This document shows, in pieces, positions 51,554 to 61,354 of a DNA stretch of 64,000 nt (position 1 is its first letter; the number at the start of each line of letters is the position of its first letter). The notes under the pieces were generated by a model. It did not search any database. It was not told the origin of the DNA and was given only the letters and a program-made list of their open reading frames with translations. Source of the DNA: CAVUNY01 sp963843535 (GTDB lineage Bacteria > Chloroflexota > Anaerolineae > Anaerolineales > Anaerolineaceae); assembly GCA_963843535.1 (NCBI GenBank), contig CAWJKU010000004.1:372001-436000 (forward strand), given 5' to 3'. Both the position numbers and the translations under genes were made by a program.

Positions 51554-52459
51554 TTGAACGTCTTTTTCAGCATTCTGACCAATACAATCTTACCCACCCT
51601 GTTGATCGCCGGGGTGGGTTTTGTCATTGCGCGCAGGCTGCGCCCTGACCGGCGCACGCTCTCGCAGGTGATCTTGAATGCTTTTGTTCCCTGTCTGGTG
51701 TTCCAAAACCTGGCCCAATCCACTATTCCGCTTGCCGATTTTGGACGCATGGCATTATTTGCTGTCGTGTGTGTTGCGATTTCAGCCGGCGTGGTGCTGC
51801 TGATGTCAGCGGTGCTGCGCCTCGATCACGTGATCACCACCACGTTTCTATTGATGGTCATGTTTTCGAATGTGGGCAATATGGGACTGCCGGTCATCAC
51901 CCTGGCTTTCGGCCAGGAAGCGCTCACTTACGGAACCATTTATTTCGTGGTTAACAACCTGCTGCTTTATACGGTGGGAACGCTGATCGCTTCCAGCGGG
52001 CGCGAGCCGCCAGCTCGTGCTGTCGGCCGCGTTCTGCGGATGCCGGTGATCTACGCCGTGCTTGCGGCGGGTATTTTCCAGATCTTTCACCTGCAGCTGC
52101 CCGGTCCAGTAGGCACGGCGGTGGAAATGCTGGCCCGCGCCACCATCCCGACCATGCTGCTAATGCTGGGTATGCAGCTGCACAGCGCGGGCTTTAAGAT
52201 CACGCGCCTGGTCGGTCTAGGCGCTTTTGCCCGCCTGGTGGCAGCCCCCGGCTTGGCTTTTTTGGCCACCGGCCTGATCGGTTTGAACGGGCCGGCGCTT
52301 CAGGCTGGTATGCTGGAAGCGGCTATGCCGTCCGGGGTGATGGCGTCGGTTTTCGCCGTAGAATACGACATTGAGCCTGAATTTGCAGCGAACATGGTGC
52401 TTTTGACAACCATTCTCAGCCCACTGACCCTCACGATCCTGATTTCATTATTGCACTGA
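51554..52459 (+). CDS. AEC-family (auxin-efflux-type) transporter
   Basis: The 301-residue protein starts at TTG. About ten membrane helices are visible, in two similar halves of five. Family features are FFSILTNTILPTLLIAGVGF at the start, the FSNVGNMGLPV segment in the first half and the P-S-G-V-M (AAMPSGVMASVFAVEYD) segment in the second. AEC proteins move organic anions such as malate across the membrane. No metabolic gene is next to it to suggest a substrate. Confidence 0.88.
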   Translation: MNVFFSILTNTILPTLLIAGVGFVIARRLRPDRRTLSQVILNAFVPCLVFQNLAQSTIPLADFGRMALFAVVCVAISAGVVLLMSAVLRLDHVITTTFLLMVMFSNVGNMGLPVITLAFGQEALTYGTIYFVVNNLLLYTVGTLIASSGREPPARAVGRVLRMPVIYAVLAAGIFQIFHLQLPGPVGTAVEMLARATIPTMLLMLGMQLHSAGFKITRLVGLGAFARLVAAPGLAFLATGLIGLNGPALQAGMLEAAMPSGVMASVFAVEYDIEPEFAANMVLLTTILSPLTLTILISLLH

Positions 52460-52463
52460 GGGG

Positions 52464-52469
52464 TATAAT
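52464..52469 (+). promoter_or_regulatory. -10 box of the polytopic membrane protein gene
   Basis: GGGTATAAT lies 30 bases before the ATG, directly after the AEC gene. The same GGTATAAT sequence precedes genes 24319 and 39428. Confidence 0.4.
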
Positions 52470-52498
52470 GCAGTTAGCGTCTATGTGGGCAGCGATTG

Positions 52499-54358
52499 AT
52501 GACTGATTTATTATTCTTCTTTGCGATCCTCATTGTGCTTTTCCTTCCGGGAATTGTCTGGCAGATCGTGGTCCGGCCCGGAAGGATGGACCCACTGGAA
52601 AGGATCACTGAGGCGGGCGGCGCGAGCCTGGCGTTGACCGCATTGGCGGCTTTTGTTTTCTTTCTGGCAGGCATCCGCCTTTCTGCCGGGGGTGTAGCTG
52701 GACTGTATCTGGCAATCCTGACCATCGGCTTGCTGGTCGTACTGCTGCGAGGTATCTCTTTCAAGCTCAATGCATGGTATCTGCTGGCAGCCGGGTCTTT
52801 CCTGGCGGTGGTTGCCTGGAGACTGTACCAGATTCACGATCTTGTTTTACCTGTCTGGGTAGATCCTGTTCACCATGTGCTCCTGGTGCGGAAAATTATT
52901 GAGTTCGGCGGTCTGCCCCCGGATTGGCTGCCTTATTTGCCAGTCCCGATGTTTTACCATTTTGGTTTTCACGCGATCTCCGCGGTATTTAGTTTTTGGA
53001 GCGGGCTGCAGCCAGATCAGGCGGTTTTGCTCTTTGGACAGGTGATCAATGCCCTGGTGGCATTTTCGGTCTACCGCCTGGCAAAAGCAGCCTGGGGGGA
53101 TGTGCGGCGGGCGGGCCTGGCAGGATTATTCACCGCGTTTGCATTTCACATGCCGGCTTATTACTTGAGTTGGGGGCGGTACACCCTGCTGGCAGGAATG
53201 GTGGTTTTGCCCCTGGCGATGGCGGCTGCCCTGGAAGTACGCCGCAGCCCATCCGACAGGTTCGCCTGGGCCCGGTTGGTGCTGTACAGCGCAGCGGTAT
53301 GCTTCTGCCATTTTCTGGCGGTAGGGCTGCTGGCTTTGTTCTTCCTGGTACTGTTAGGTGCTGAACTGGCGGCGGTGGACCGGGCGCGCTCCATACGCCA
53401 TTTTCGCTGGCAGCCTTTTGCCGCGGCTGCGGGCGGCGCACTGCTGGCGGCTCCCTGGCTGCTGCGCGTCTGGGGATTTACCAGCCAGATGTTTTCCGTT
53501 CAGGTGCCGGATCCGCTCGATCCATCTCTCGCCACTACCGGCGCCTGGGAATATATCATTTTCCTGACCGGGCCTGCGCGCAGCCATATTTTATTAATCA
53601 CGGCTGGAGCGGGACTGCTCCTGGGGCTGGTTCGCGGGCGGACGCGGTTGATCGCCTTCTGGAGCCTGTTCGTCGCTTTACTGGCGACCCCATTCGGACC
53701 GCGTTTCGACCCGTTCCGTCCGGACCACCTGGCGATCATCTTGTTTTTTCCCGGATCGCTGCTCCTGGCAGAGCTGGTGGTATCTTTGGGGGAGGGGCTG
53801 GCAGCCATCGTGGGCAGGTTCAGGCAGACACTTGGTCCAATCCAGGTCAGGACTTTACTGGCTACGATCCTGCCGTTCCTTGTTGCCGCAGGCCTTTCTG
53901 TATGGGGAATATGGGAAACGCGGGATATTGTCAACCCGGTGACGGTTCTGGCAAATTCTGCCGATGTGAAAGCCTTGAAATGGGTGGATCAGAACATGGG
54001 GCCAACCGCGCGCTTTTTTATTAACACCACATCCTGGCAGGGGACAATCTTGCGCGGCACTGACGGCGGATACTGGTTGATGCCGATCACCGGCCGATTT
54101 TCGGTTACGCTGCCGGTGATCTATGCATTTGGCGCCAGTGAGGATGTTAAGCGCTTTTTGGGGTGGTCGCAGCGCGCTGGAGAAATCACCCAATGTGATC
54201 AAAGTTTCTGGTCCCTGGTGAAAGACGCCAGCCTCAACGCGGCTTACATTCGAGACGGGGTGGGGAGGCTGCAGAGGCAGTCCCTGGAAAGCTGCCGTGG
54301 TGTCGATAAGATTTACGACCGCGAAGGAGTTTCAATTTACAAGCTTACGCCGTATTAA
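52499..54358 (+). CDS. polytopic membrane protein, glycosyltransferase-like (DUF6541-type)
   Basis: ATG 52499 is preferred to the TTG one codon earlier. The 619-residue protein has about 12-14 membrane helices in residues 1-475 and a soluble C-terminus of about 145 residues. The outside loop HDLVLPVWVDPVHHVLLVRKIIE is an aromatic/acidic segment similar to the first loop of lipid-dependent glycosyltransferases (GT-C type). The tail contains VKALKWVDQNMGPTARFFIN and YWLMPITGRFSV, as in many Chloroflexota GT-C-like proteins. I infer a GT-C or DUF6541-like role in surface glycans. No other glycan gene is next to it. Confidence 0.55.
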   Translation: MTDLLFFFAILIVLFLPGIVWQIVVRPGRMDPLERITEAGGASLALTALAAFVFFLAGIRLSAGGVAGLYLAILTIGLLVVLLRGISFKLNAWYLLAAGSFLAVVAWRLYQIHDLVLPVWVDPVHHVLLVRKIIEFGGLPPDWLPYLPVPMFYHFGFHAISAVFSFWSGLQPDQAVLLFGQVINALVAFSVYRLAKAAWGDVRRAGLAGLFTAFAFHMPAYYLSWGRYTLLAGMVVLPLAMAAALEVRRSPSDRFAWARLVLYSAAVCFCHFLAVGLLALFFLVLLGAELAAVDRARSIRHFRWQPFAAAAGGALLAAPWLLRVWGFTSQMFSVQVPDPLDPSLATTGAWEYIIFLTGPARSHILLITAGAGLLLGLVRGRTRLIAFWSLFVALLATPFGPRFDPFRPDHLAIILFFPGSLLLAELVVSLGEGLAAIVGRFRQTLGPIQVRTLLATILPFLVAAGLSVWGIWETRDIVNPVTVLANSADVKALKWVDQNMGPTARFFINTTSWQGTILRGTDGGYWLMPITGRFSVTLPVIYAFGASEDVKRFLGWSQRAGEITQCDQSFWSLVKDASLNAAYIRDGVGRLQRQSLESCRGVDKIYDREGVSIYKLTPY

Positions 54359-54448
54359 GCAGGTTTGAATTGTAAACTTGTGAAAATTTCAACAACCTGT
54401 GATAAAATATTATTCAGGTAAATCTGACCAAAAGAGTAAGGATTATCT

Positions 54449-54805
54449 ATGATCCAGCAATTTCTTCCCTTACTGATCGCCGTCGCGATTGCCATTATCC
54501 TGGGGTTCCTGGTCGTTGGATTAGGACATCTTTTCGGCCCGCGCCGCTCCACGCCGCGAAAATCAGCTCCATACGAATCGGGTATGAGACCTTATGGCAG
54601 TGCAACCCGCCGAATTTCGGTGCGGTATTACCTGATCGCAGTGCTTTTCATCCTGTTTGATGTGGAGACGGTCTTCCTGCTCTCCTGGGCAGTGGTCTTT
54701 CGAGACTTAGGCACGGCAGGCCTGGTCAGTATGTTCGTATTTATCGGTATTTTAGTGGTTGGGTTCGTTTATGCGTGGAAAAAAGGAGCGCTGGAATGGG
54801 AATAG
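54449..54805 (+). CDS. nuoA: NADH-quinone oxidoreductase subunit A
   Basis: The 118-residue protein has three membrane helices and the motifs PYESGMRPYGSATRRISVRYYLIAVLFILFDVETVFLLSWAV, of which the YESG...RYY and FD-E-F positions are diagnostic for NuoA. It belongs to the membrane arm of complex I. It opens the nuo operon and is followed by B to L in the standard order. Its last codons overlap the nuoB start by ten bases. A weak TTGTGA...TAAAAT pair at 54378-54408 (19-base spacer) could be the operon promoter. Confidence 0.94.
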   Translation: MIQQFLPLLIAVAIAIILGFLVVGLGHLFGPRRSTPRKSAPYESGMRPYGSATRRISVRYYLIAVLFILFDVETVFLLSWAVVFRDLGTAGLVSMFVFIGILVVGFVYAWKKGALEWE

Positions 54806-55278
54806 AGCAGAAAGCCGGGGATATGGGGGTGGTGACCACCACGCTAGAAGAAGTGGTGAACTGGTCTCGCACCAATTCCATGTGGCCGATGCTGTTTGGC
54901 CTGGCCTGCTGCGCGATAGAAATGATGAGCGCCCAGGCTGCCAGTTATGATATGAGCCGTTTTGGGATGGAACTGATGCGTGCCAGCCCGCGGCAGTCAG
55001 ATTTAATGATTGTTGCCGGACGGGTCAGCCGCAAGATGGCGCCCGTCTTGCGCCAGTTATACGATCAGATGCCAGATCCCAAATGGGTGATCGCCATGGG
55101 CGATTGCGCCTCATGCGGTGGTGTTTTTAATAATTATGCGATTTTACAAGGGGTGGACGAGATCGTACCGGTTGATGTTTATATTGCAGGATGCCCCCCG
55201 CGGCCGGAAGGTTTAATCCACGGCATCATGACTCTGCACGAAAAAGTAAAAAACGAAAAATTAAGCAAGTGGAAATAA
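54796..55278 (+). CDS. nuoB: NADH-quinone oxidoreductase subunit B
   Basis: ATG 54796 lies within the end of nuoA and follows AAAAGGAG, so an upstream in-frame start is rejected. The 160-residue protein has the N2 cluster ligands: tandem Cys in FGLACCAIEMM, Cys in GDCASCGG and Cys in AGCPPRPE. NuoB passes electrons to quinone with NuoD. Its tail is short and basic. Confidence 0.95.
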   Translation: MGIEQKAGDMGVVTTTLEEVVNWSRTNSMWPMLFGLACCAIEMMSAQAASYDMSRFGMELMRASPRQSDLMIVAGRVSRKMAPVLRQLYDQMPDPKWVIAMGDCASCGGVFNNYAILQGVDEIVPVDVYIAGCPPRPEGLIHGIMTLHEKVKNEKLSKWK

Positions 55279-55331
55279 TGGAACTTTTTTTCCGCCGTAA
55301 TTAAAAATGGCAGAAAAATAAGGATGGGCCC

Positions 55332-55847
55332 ATGCGAGAATCATTACAACCTGCTGTGGCTGCCTTGCAATCCGAATATGGCGCCGAAGTGATAGAGTTC
55401 CGCGGCGAGGTTACGCTGGTGGTAAAGCCAACGCTTAATGTTGAAGCCTTGACAGCGCTGCGCGACCGTTTTGGATTTAACTTTCTGATCGATGTAACCG
55501 CGGTCGATTATTGGCCAGCAGAAACACCTCGTTTTCATGTGATTTACCAGCTGCTGTCGACCAAGAATGACAGCCTCATGCTGCGTGTTCGGGTTCCATT
55601 GGATGGCAGCGGGCCCAGCGTACGCACCAGTGAAACCGTGTGGGCTTCCGCGAACTGGTACGAGCGCGAAGTATTCGATATGTTTGGCATTCGTTTTGAA
55701 GGCCACTCTGATTTGCGCCGGATCATCATGCCCTATGAATGGGAGGGACATCCCCTGCGCAAAGATTATCCCCTGGGCTACGAAGAAGTTGAGTTCTCCT
55801 TCAATTTCGAGGAGATCGACCTTCGCAAACCGCATCCCAAGCCCTGA
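55332..55847 (+). CDS. nuoC: NADH-quinone oxidoreductase subunit C
   Basis: The 171-residue protein has the NuoC/30-kDa signature ERE-V-F-D-M-FGI-F-GH-DLRRI-MP-WEGHPLRKDYPLG (about residues 110-150), here YEREVFDMFGIRFEGHSDLR. It joins NuoD in the peripheral arm and is separate from NuoD here. AGGATGG precedes the ATG, and the nuoD start follows 16 bases after its stop. Confidence 0.94.
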   Translation: MRESLQPAVAALQSEYGAEVIEFRGEVTLVVKPTLNVEALTALRDRFGFNFLIDVTAVDYWPAETPRFHVIYQLLSTKNDSLMLRVRVPLDGSGPSVRTSETVWASANWYEREVFDMFGIRFEGHSDLRRIIMPYEWEGHPLRKDYPLGYEEVEFSFNFEEIDLRKPHPKP

Positions 55848-55863
55848 GTCGGGAGAGACAAAT

Positions 55864-57093
55864 ATGTCCGATTTCCGCGAAGTGACAATCGACGAACTGC
55901 GCCATCTGGTTTCTGACCGGGCTCTGACGGGCGAGACCATGCTGCTCAACATGGGTCCGCAGCACCCCTCCACCCACGGAGTGCTGCGCCTGCTGCTGGA
56001 GCTGGACGGCGAGATTATTGTTACCTGCATCCCTGATATCGGTTACCTGCATACCGGCATCGAGAAAAATATGGAAGCCAAGACGTATATGAAGGCCGAA
56101 GTCATGGTTGACCGGCTCGATTATTTGAATCCGCTTGGCAACAACCTGGTCTTCTGTATGGCGGTGGAAAAACTATGCGAGATCGATGTCCCGCCGCGGG
56201 CTGAAGTACTGCGCGTGATCCTGGCTGAGCTGACCCGGATCAATTCGCACCTGGTCTGGATGGGTACATCGGCGCTTGACCTGGCTGCCATGTCGACTTT
56301 TCTCTACACCATGCGCGAACGCGAAATGATCCTGGATATCTTTGAGATGTGTTCGGGCCAGCGCATGATGACCACTTTTATCCGTCCCGGAGGTCTGTGG
56401 CGTGATGTTCCGGTTGAGTTTGAAGACGCCGTACGCAAATTTATTGACCTGCTCCCGGGCCGGATCGATGAATACGAATCCCTGCTGACGAAGAATGAGC
56501 TCTTTCTGGAACGCACCAAAGGTATCGGGGTGATCAGCGGGGATGACTGCACTCGCTACGCCATTGGCGGGCCAATCGCGCGCGCTTCTGGCGTGAATTA
56601 TGATCTGCGCAAGAACCGCCCATACTGTGGTTATGAAAATTACGACTTTAAGATCCCCATGCGAAATGAGGGTGATATTTTTGCTCGATACATCGTGCGG
56701 GTGGAAGAAATGCGCGAATCTGTCAAAATCATCCGCCAGGCGCTGGACAGGCTGCCGTTTGGTCCTGTTCGCAGCAACAACCGCAAATATGTGCCGCCCC
56801 CACGCTCGGAAATCGGCGTCAGCATGGAAGCTTTGATCCATCATTTTAAGCTGTGGACGGAGGGCTTCAACGCCCCGCAAGGCTATGTTTACGAGGCAAC
56901 CGAATCTCCGCGCGGTGAGCTGGGCGTGTACCTTGAAAGTGACGGCGGGCCAAAGCCTTACCGCGTCCATTACCGCACGCCTTCTTTTGCTAATCTGCAG
57001 ATTATGCCGCTGCTCACCCGGGCCCATTTTGTCGCGGATGTGGTCGGGATCATAGGCAGTATTGACATTGTGTTGGGAGATACAGACCGGTGA
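55864..57093 (+). CDS. nuoD: NADH-quinone oxidoreductase subunit D
   Basis: ATG 55864 starts the canonical protein; a longer in-frame extension back to 55567 runs inside nuoC in another frame and is rejected. The 409-residue protein has LLNMGPQHPSTHGVLRL (quinone-site His), YLHTGIEKNMEAKTY and the C-terminal ending GSIDIVLGDTDR. It is the 49-kDa-type subunit that forms the quinone pocket with NuoB. It overlaps nuoE by four bases. Confidence 0.95.
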   Translation: MSDFREVTIDELRHLVSDRALTGETMLLNMGPQHPSTHGVLRLLLELDGEIIVTCIPDIGYLHTGIEKNMEAKTYMKAEVMVDRLDYLNPLGNNLVFCMAVEKLCEIDVPPRAEVLRVILAELTRINSHLVWMGTSALDLAAMSTFLYTMREREMILDIFEMCSGQRMMTTFIRPGGLWRDVPVEFEDAVRKFIDLLPGRIDEYESLLTKNELFLERTKGIGVISGDDCTRYAIGGPIARASGVNYDLRKNRPYCGYENYDFKIPMRNEGDIFARYIVRVEEMRESVKIIRQALDRLPFGPVRSNNRKYVPPPRSEIGVSMEALIHHFKLWTEGFNAPQGYVYEATESPRGELGVYLESDGGPKPYRVHYRTPSFANLQIMPLLTRAHFVADVVGIIGSIDIVLGDTDR

Positions 57094-57605
57094 ACGAGCT
57101 GTTGAACAAATACCCCGAAGAAATCAAGCAGATTCTGGCAAAGTATCCGGAAAATTTCCGGAAATCCGCCGTGATGCCGCTGCTCTACCTGGCTCAACGT
57201 GAATTCGGCTATCTCACCAAGGTGAAAATCCAAGAAGTGGCAGAAATCACCGGCCTTTCGACGACCGATGTCGATTCTGTGGTCGGTTTTTACAGCCTGT
57301 TCCATGAGAACAAAGGTGGGCGCTACCACGTTCAGGTATGCACCGACCTGCCCTGCGCGCTGCGCGGCGCGGAAGAATTTTTAGCAAAGTTATGCGAGAA
57401 CATCGGGATCAAAGTCGGCGAAACCACCTCGGACGGCCTGGTGACGGTGGAAGCAGTGACCTGCCTGGCGGGCTGCCATCACGCGCCGATGTTCCAGGTG
57501 CAGGGGGATGGCGAGATCGTCTACCATGAAGACCAGACGGTCGAATCCGCGGTGAAAGTGGTGGCGGATTTGCGGCAGAATACAGCCCAGGAGGCGCGTC
57601 GATGA
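57090..57605 (+). CDS. nuoE: NADH-quinone oxidoreductase subunit E
   Basis: GTG-initiated, overlapping the nuoD stop (GTGA). The 171-residue protein has the four [2Fe-2S] Cys ligands in VCTDLPCALRGA and TCLAGCHHAPM. With NuoF it forms the NADH-oxidising module. The N-terminal helical half (PLLYLAQREFGYL) is typical. It overlaps nuoF by four bases. Confidence 0.94.
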   Translation: MNELLNKYPEEIKQILAKYPENFRKSAVMPLLYLAQREFGYLTKVKIQEVAEITGLSTTDVDSVVGFYSLFHENKGGRYHVQVCTDLPCALRGAEEFLAKLCENIGIKVGETTSDGLVTVEAVTCLAGCHHAPMFQVQGDGEIVYHEDQTVESAVKVVADLRQNTAQEARR

Positions 57606-58855
57606 GCGAGTACATCCTGCTGCGTCACCGAGATATCCCGGATATTGACCGGTTGGAGGTTTACCTTCAGCACGGCGGCTTCGAAGCCTATAAGAAAGCC
57701 GTGTCCTCAATGAAGCCGGTAGATGTGTTAAACGAGGTAAAAGCATCTGGATTGCGCGGGCGAGGTGGGGCAGGATTTCCTACCGGTATCAAATGGAGTT
57801 TTATCCCCAACGATTTGTGGCCGCATTATGTGGTGGCCAATGCCGATGAATCCGAGCCGGGCACTTTCAAAGATCGTGAAATTATGGAAGGCAATCCTTA
57901 CCAATTCCTGGAAGGGTTGATGATCGCTTCTTATGCGGTGCAGGCGAAGGTTTCTTACGCCTACCTGCGGGGGGAATTCTGGCAAATCGGCAAGAAATTG
58001 GATGCGTGCATCGCGGAGTTGGAAAAAGCCGGCTACCTGGGCGAAAAAATATTCGGCGGCGATTATTCACTGCGCCTGTACACCCATCTGGGAGCAGGCG
58101 CGTATATCTGTGGTGAAGAAACCGCCCTGCTCGAATCGATCGAAGGGAACCTGGGCCAGCCGCGCCCTCGCCCGCCTTTCCCGGCAGTCGCGGGCCTGTT
58201 CAGCAAGCCGACCGTGATCAATAATGTGGAAACATTGACCAATGTGCCGGCGATCATCGCAAAGGGCGCGAACTGGTTCTGCTCGATTGGCACAGAAAGA
58301 AGTCCGGGCGTGAAAATTTTCAGCCTGTCCGGGTGTGTTAACCGGCCGGGAAATTATGAGCTGCCCCTGGGAACCACATTTCGCCATCTGATTTATAACC
58401 TGGGCGGCGGAATCCCCGGCGGCAAGAAGATCAAAGCAATCATGGCGGCCGGCGCGTCATCCAACTTGATCGTCGCAGACGAAAAAGCCCTCGACTGCCC
58501 GATGGATTATGAATCGGTCCAGGCTCAGTTGGGCGCCCCGCTCGGTTCGGCTTCGGTCATTATTCTGGATGAAGATGTGAATATGGCCTGGCTGGTGAAT
58601 AAGACGGCTCATTTCTTCAAACATGAGTCGTGCGGCAAATGCACCCCGTGCCGCGAGGGCACTTATTGGGCGATGCATATCTCCGACCGGATCATACGCG
58701 GCGATGCCACGAAAGAAGATATCGATTTGCTGAAAAATGTCTCCACCCAGATCCAGGGAAAATGCCTGTGCGCCCTGGGAGAATTTTCGACCATGTCTGT
58801 CATTTCAGCCATCGACGAGTTTCGCGCCGACTTTGCGGCCAAGGTGAGGAGCTAG
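57602..58855 (+). CDS. nuoF: NADH-quinone oxidoreductase subunit F
   Basis: The 417-residue protein has the FMN/NADH site GLRGRGGAGFPTGIKW (about residues 43-58), EPGTFKDREIMEGNPY, and the [4Fe-4S] ligands CGKCTPCREG with a later Cys in GKCLCALGEF. It oxidises NADH and passes electrons to the cluster chain. It overlaps nuoE by four bases. The next start lies three bases after its stop. Confidence 0.95.
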   Translation: MSEYILLRHRDIPDIDRLEVYLQHGGFEAYKKAVSSMKPVDVLNEVKASGLRGRGGAGFPTGIKWSFIPNDLWPHYVVANADESEPGTFKDREIMEGNPYQFLEGLMIASYAVQAKVSYAYLRGEFWQIGKKLDACIAELEKAGYLGEKIFGGDYSLRLYTHLGAGAYICGEETALLESIEGNLGQPRPRPPFPAVAGLFSKPTVINNVETLTNVPAIIAKGANWFCSIGTERSPGVKIFSLSGCVNRPGNYELPLGTTFRHLIYNLGGGIPGGKKIKAIMAAGASSNLIVADEKALDCPMDYESVQAQLGAPLGSASVIILDEDVNMAWLVNKTAHFFKHESCGKCTPCREGTYWAMHISDRIIRGDATKEDIDLLKNVSTQIQGKCLCALGEFSTMSVISAIDEFRADFAAKVRS

Positions 58856-58858
58856 TTT

Positions 58859-61347
58859 ATGGGTAAGATGATCAACCTCAAGATCGATAACCGCCCCGTC
58901 ACCGTGCCCGATGGCATGCTGATCGTGGATGCCGCCAAGAAAATAGGTATCGATATCCCAGTCTTTTGCTATCACCCCAAATTGAAACCGGTGGGGATGT
59001 GCCGGATGTGCCTGGTGGATATCGGGCGGCCGATGATCGACCGCGCGACCGGCAAACCGGTCCTGGAAGCCGATGGATCTCCACGCATCCAGTTTGCGCC
59101 AAAACTGGATACAGCCTGCACCACGCCGGTTACCGAAGGCATGGTGGTGATCACCGAATCGGAAAAAGTAAAAGCTGCGCGGAAAGAGATGCTCGAATTT
59201 CTGCTCACCTCCCATCCCCTGGACTGCCCGGTTTGCGATAAGGGCGGTGAATGCCCGCTGCAGAACCTGACCATGGCGCACGGCCCCGGGGAGAGCCGCT
59301 TTCTTTATGACGATAAAATGCATCTGGCAAGCACCTGCCCCTGGGTGAGTTGATTTATCTTGACCGCGAGCGCTGCATCCAATGCGGGCGCTGCACGCGC
59401 TTCCAACATGAAGTGGTGGACGACCCGGTGATCGGTTTTCACGATCGGGGCCGGGCGCTGGAGATCATCACCGATTCCGAGCCGGGTTTTGATTCGATCT
59501 GGTCGGGTAACACCACCGACATCTGCCCGGTCGGCGCCCTGACCACTGCCGATTTTCGCTTTGGCGCCCGACCCTGGGAGCTGGTGACTTCCGCGTCGTT
59601 GTGCAACCACTGCCCGGTGGGCTGTAACATCATCTTCAATACACGTCGCGAAGCGATGAGCAGCGGAAAGAATATGATTAAACGCGTCATGCCGCGCCAG
59701 AATGAAGCGGTTAATGAAATCTGGATGTGCGACAAGGGCCGTTTTGCTTATCATTACGTCGAATCGCCGGAGCGGCTGCGCCAGCCGTTTGTCCGTAAAG
59801 ATGGAACCCTGCAACCGGCCACTTGGGATGAAGCCCTATCGCTGGTAGCCCAAAAAGCCAAAGATGCCGGTTCGGGCTTCATGACCCTGGCAGGCGGGCG
59901 TTTATCCAATGAAGATTTATTCAACCTGCGCCAGCTTAACCCGACAGGCGCCAACCTGCTGTACACCTATATGGGCGGCGGCGACCTGGTCGGGCAGGTT
60001 GGGGTCGGGCAGGGCACCAATTTCAGCGATATGGGCAAAGGAACGGCGATCCTGGTCGTCGCCAGCGATCTGCATGAAGAGGCTCCCATCTGGTGGCTGC
60101 GGATCAAACAGGCCGCGGAAAGGGGAGCGTCATTAATCGTGGTCAATCCGCGCCCAACCCGGCTGGACGATTACGCCAGCCACCTGGTGCGCTACGAGTA
60201 TGGGGCTGAGGCGGATACGATCGCCTCATTTTTACCCGAGAATCTGGAAAATGCACCGGAGGGTATCCGGGCCGCGGCCGAAGTATTCAATTCGGCAGAA
60301 AATGGCGTCATCCTGTTTGGCAGCGAAGGGATGGGGTTGGCCTTGTCAACCTCACTCGCCCAGGCTTGCGCCAGGCTACTCGTGGCGGCGAAGCATACCG
60401 GTAAGGCCAATAATGGATTAATCGGAGTTTGGCCTAACGGAAATACCCAGGGTGCCTGGGACATGGGCTTTCGCCCGGTGGAAGACCTGGCATCCGCATT
60501 GGGTAAGGCGCTGGTGGCCTACATCGTGGCGGCAGATCCGGCTGGAGACGACCCGGCGCTGGCCCTGCCGGTGGAGCGCGCGGCGTTTGTGGTGGTTCAA
60601 GAATTGTTCCTGACAGAAACCGCCAAATTGGCCGACGTGGTGCTGCCGGCGGTGCCCTATACCGAGCGCGAGGGCACTTACACCTCGGGCGAGCGGCGGG
60701 TTCAGCGCTTTTACCCGGCGGTGACCGCCAAACCCGGCCCGCGCGCCGATTTTGCTATCTTCGCCCAGGTCGGGGCGCAAATGAACCTGCAAATCGAAGG
60801 CCGCGCACCGGCATTGATCTTTAACCAAATCGCGGCCTCTGTGCCAGATTATACCGGGTTATCCTACCAGCGCCTGGCTGAACCGGTGGAACAATGGCCG
60901 GTTGTGGGGCGCGGCGATCTGTACTACGGCGGGACGACCTATGAAAACAGTCAAGGCGTGGGCGTTCAGCTTATTCCCGCCGTCCAGCGCGGGGAAGAAG
61001 TGAATTTGCCTGAGGCGAGCCAGGCCGCACAGATTGAGGTTCCAACCGGGATGATCCCTGTGGTGCCGGTGACCCGTCTTTACGATCGCGGGACGCTGAC
61101 GATGCCCGGCGGTCTGCTCGAGCAGCGGCTGGCATCAGCCGCCTTGTGGATGCACCAGGATACAGCGGCAGCATTTGCATTGGTGGGTGAGAGCCAAGTG
61201 ATCGTTACATTAAGCGGGTATACATCCACCGTCCGGGTTGTGCTCGATGATCATCTGCCGGTTGGGGTGGCTCTGGCACCCCGCAGTGTCGGCCTGCCGG
61301 TTTCTCAACCGCAGGCGGTGGCGCTGACCAACGTTGTGGTGAAATGA
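58859..61347 (+). CDS. nuoG: NADH-quinone oxidoreductase subunit G, frameshifted once in this sequence
   Basis: Ferredoxin-type ligands occur in order: FCYHPKLKPVGMCRMC, DTACTTPV, HPLDCPVCDKGGECPLQNL, then (after the break) CIQCGRCTRF, DICPVGAL and LCNHCPVGCNI. The molybdopterin-oxidoreductase-like domain fills the rest. The frame is lost near 59325-59335: the first frame ends at 59353 and the second runs from about 59350. One missing base in CTGGC-AAGCACCTG would restore AKHLPLGELIYLDRE. As complex I is otherwise complete, a sequencing error is likely. The total is about 830 residues, a normal size. Confidence 0.9.
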
Positions 61348-61354
61348 GGCGCGA

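Noticed and set aside
55567..55863. N-terminal extension of nuoD into nuoC
   Set aside because: It runs out of frame through nuoC; the canonical NuoD start at 55864 is at the expected position.
56173..57027. Reverse-strand frame of 284 codons
   Set aside because: It lies inside nuoD, which is certain, and shows no family features.
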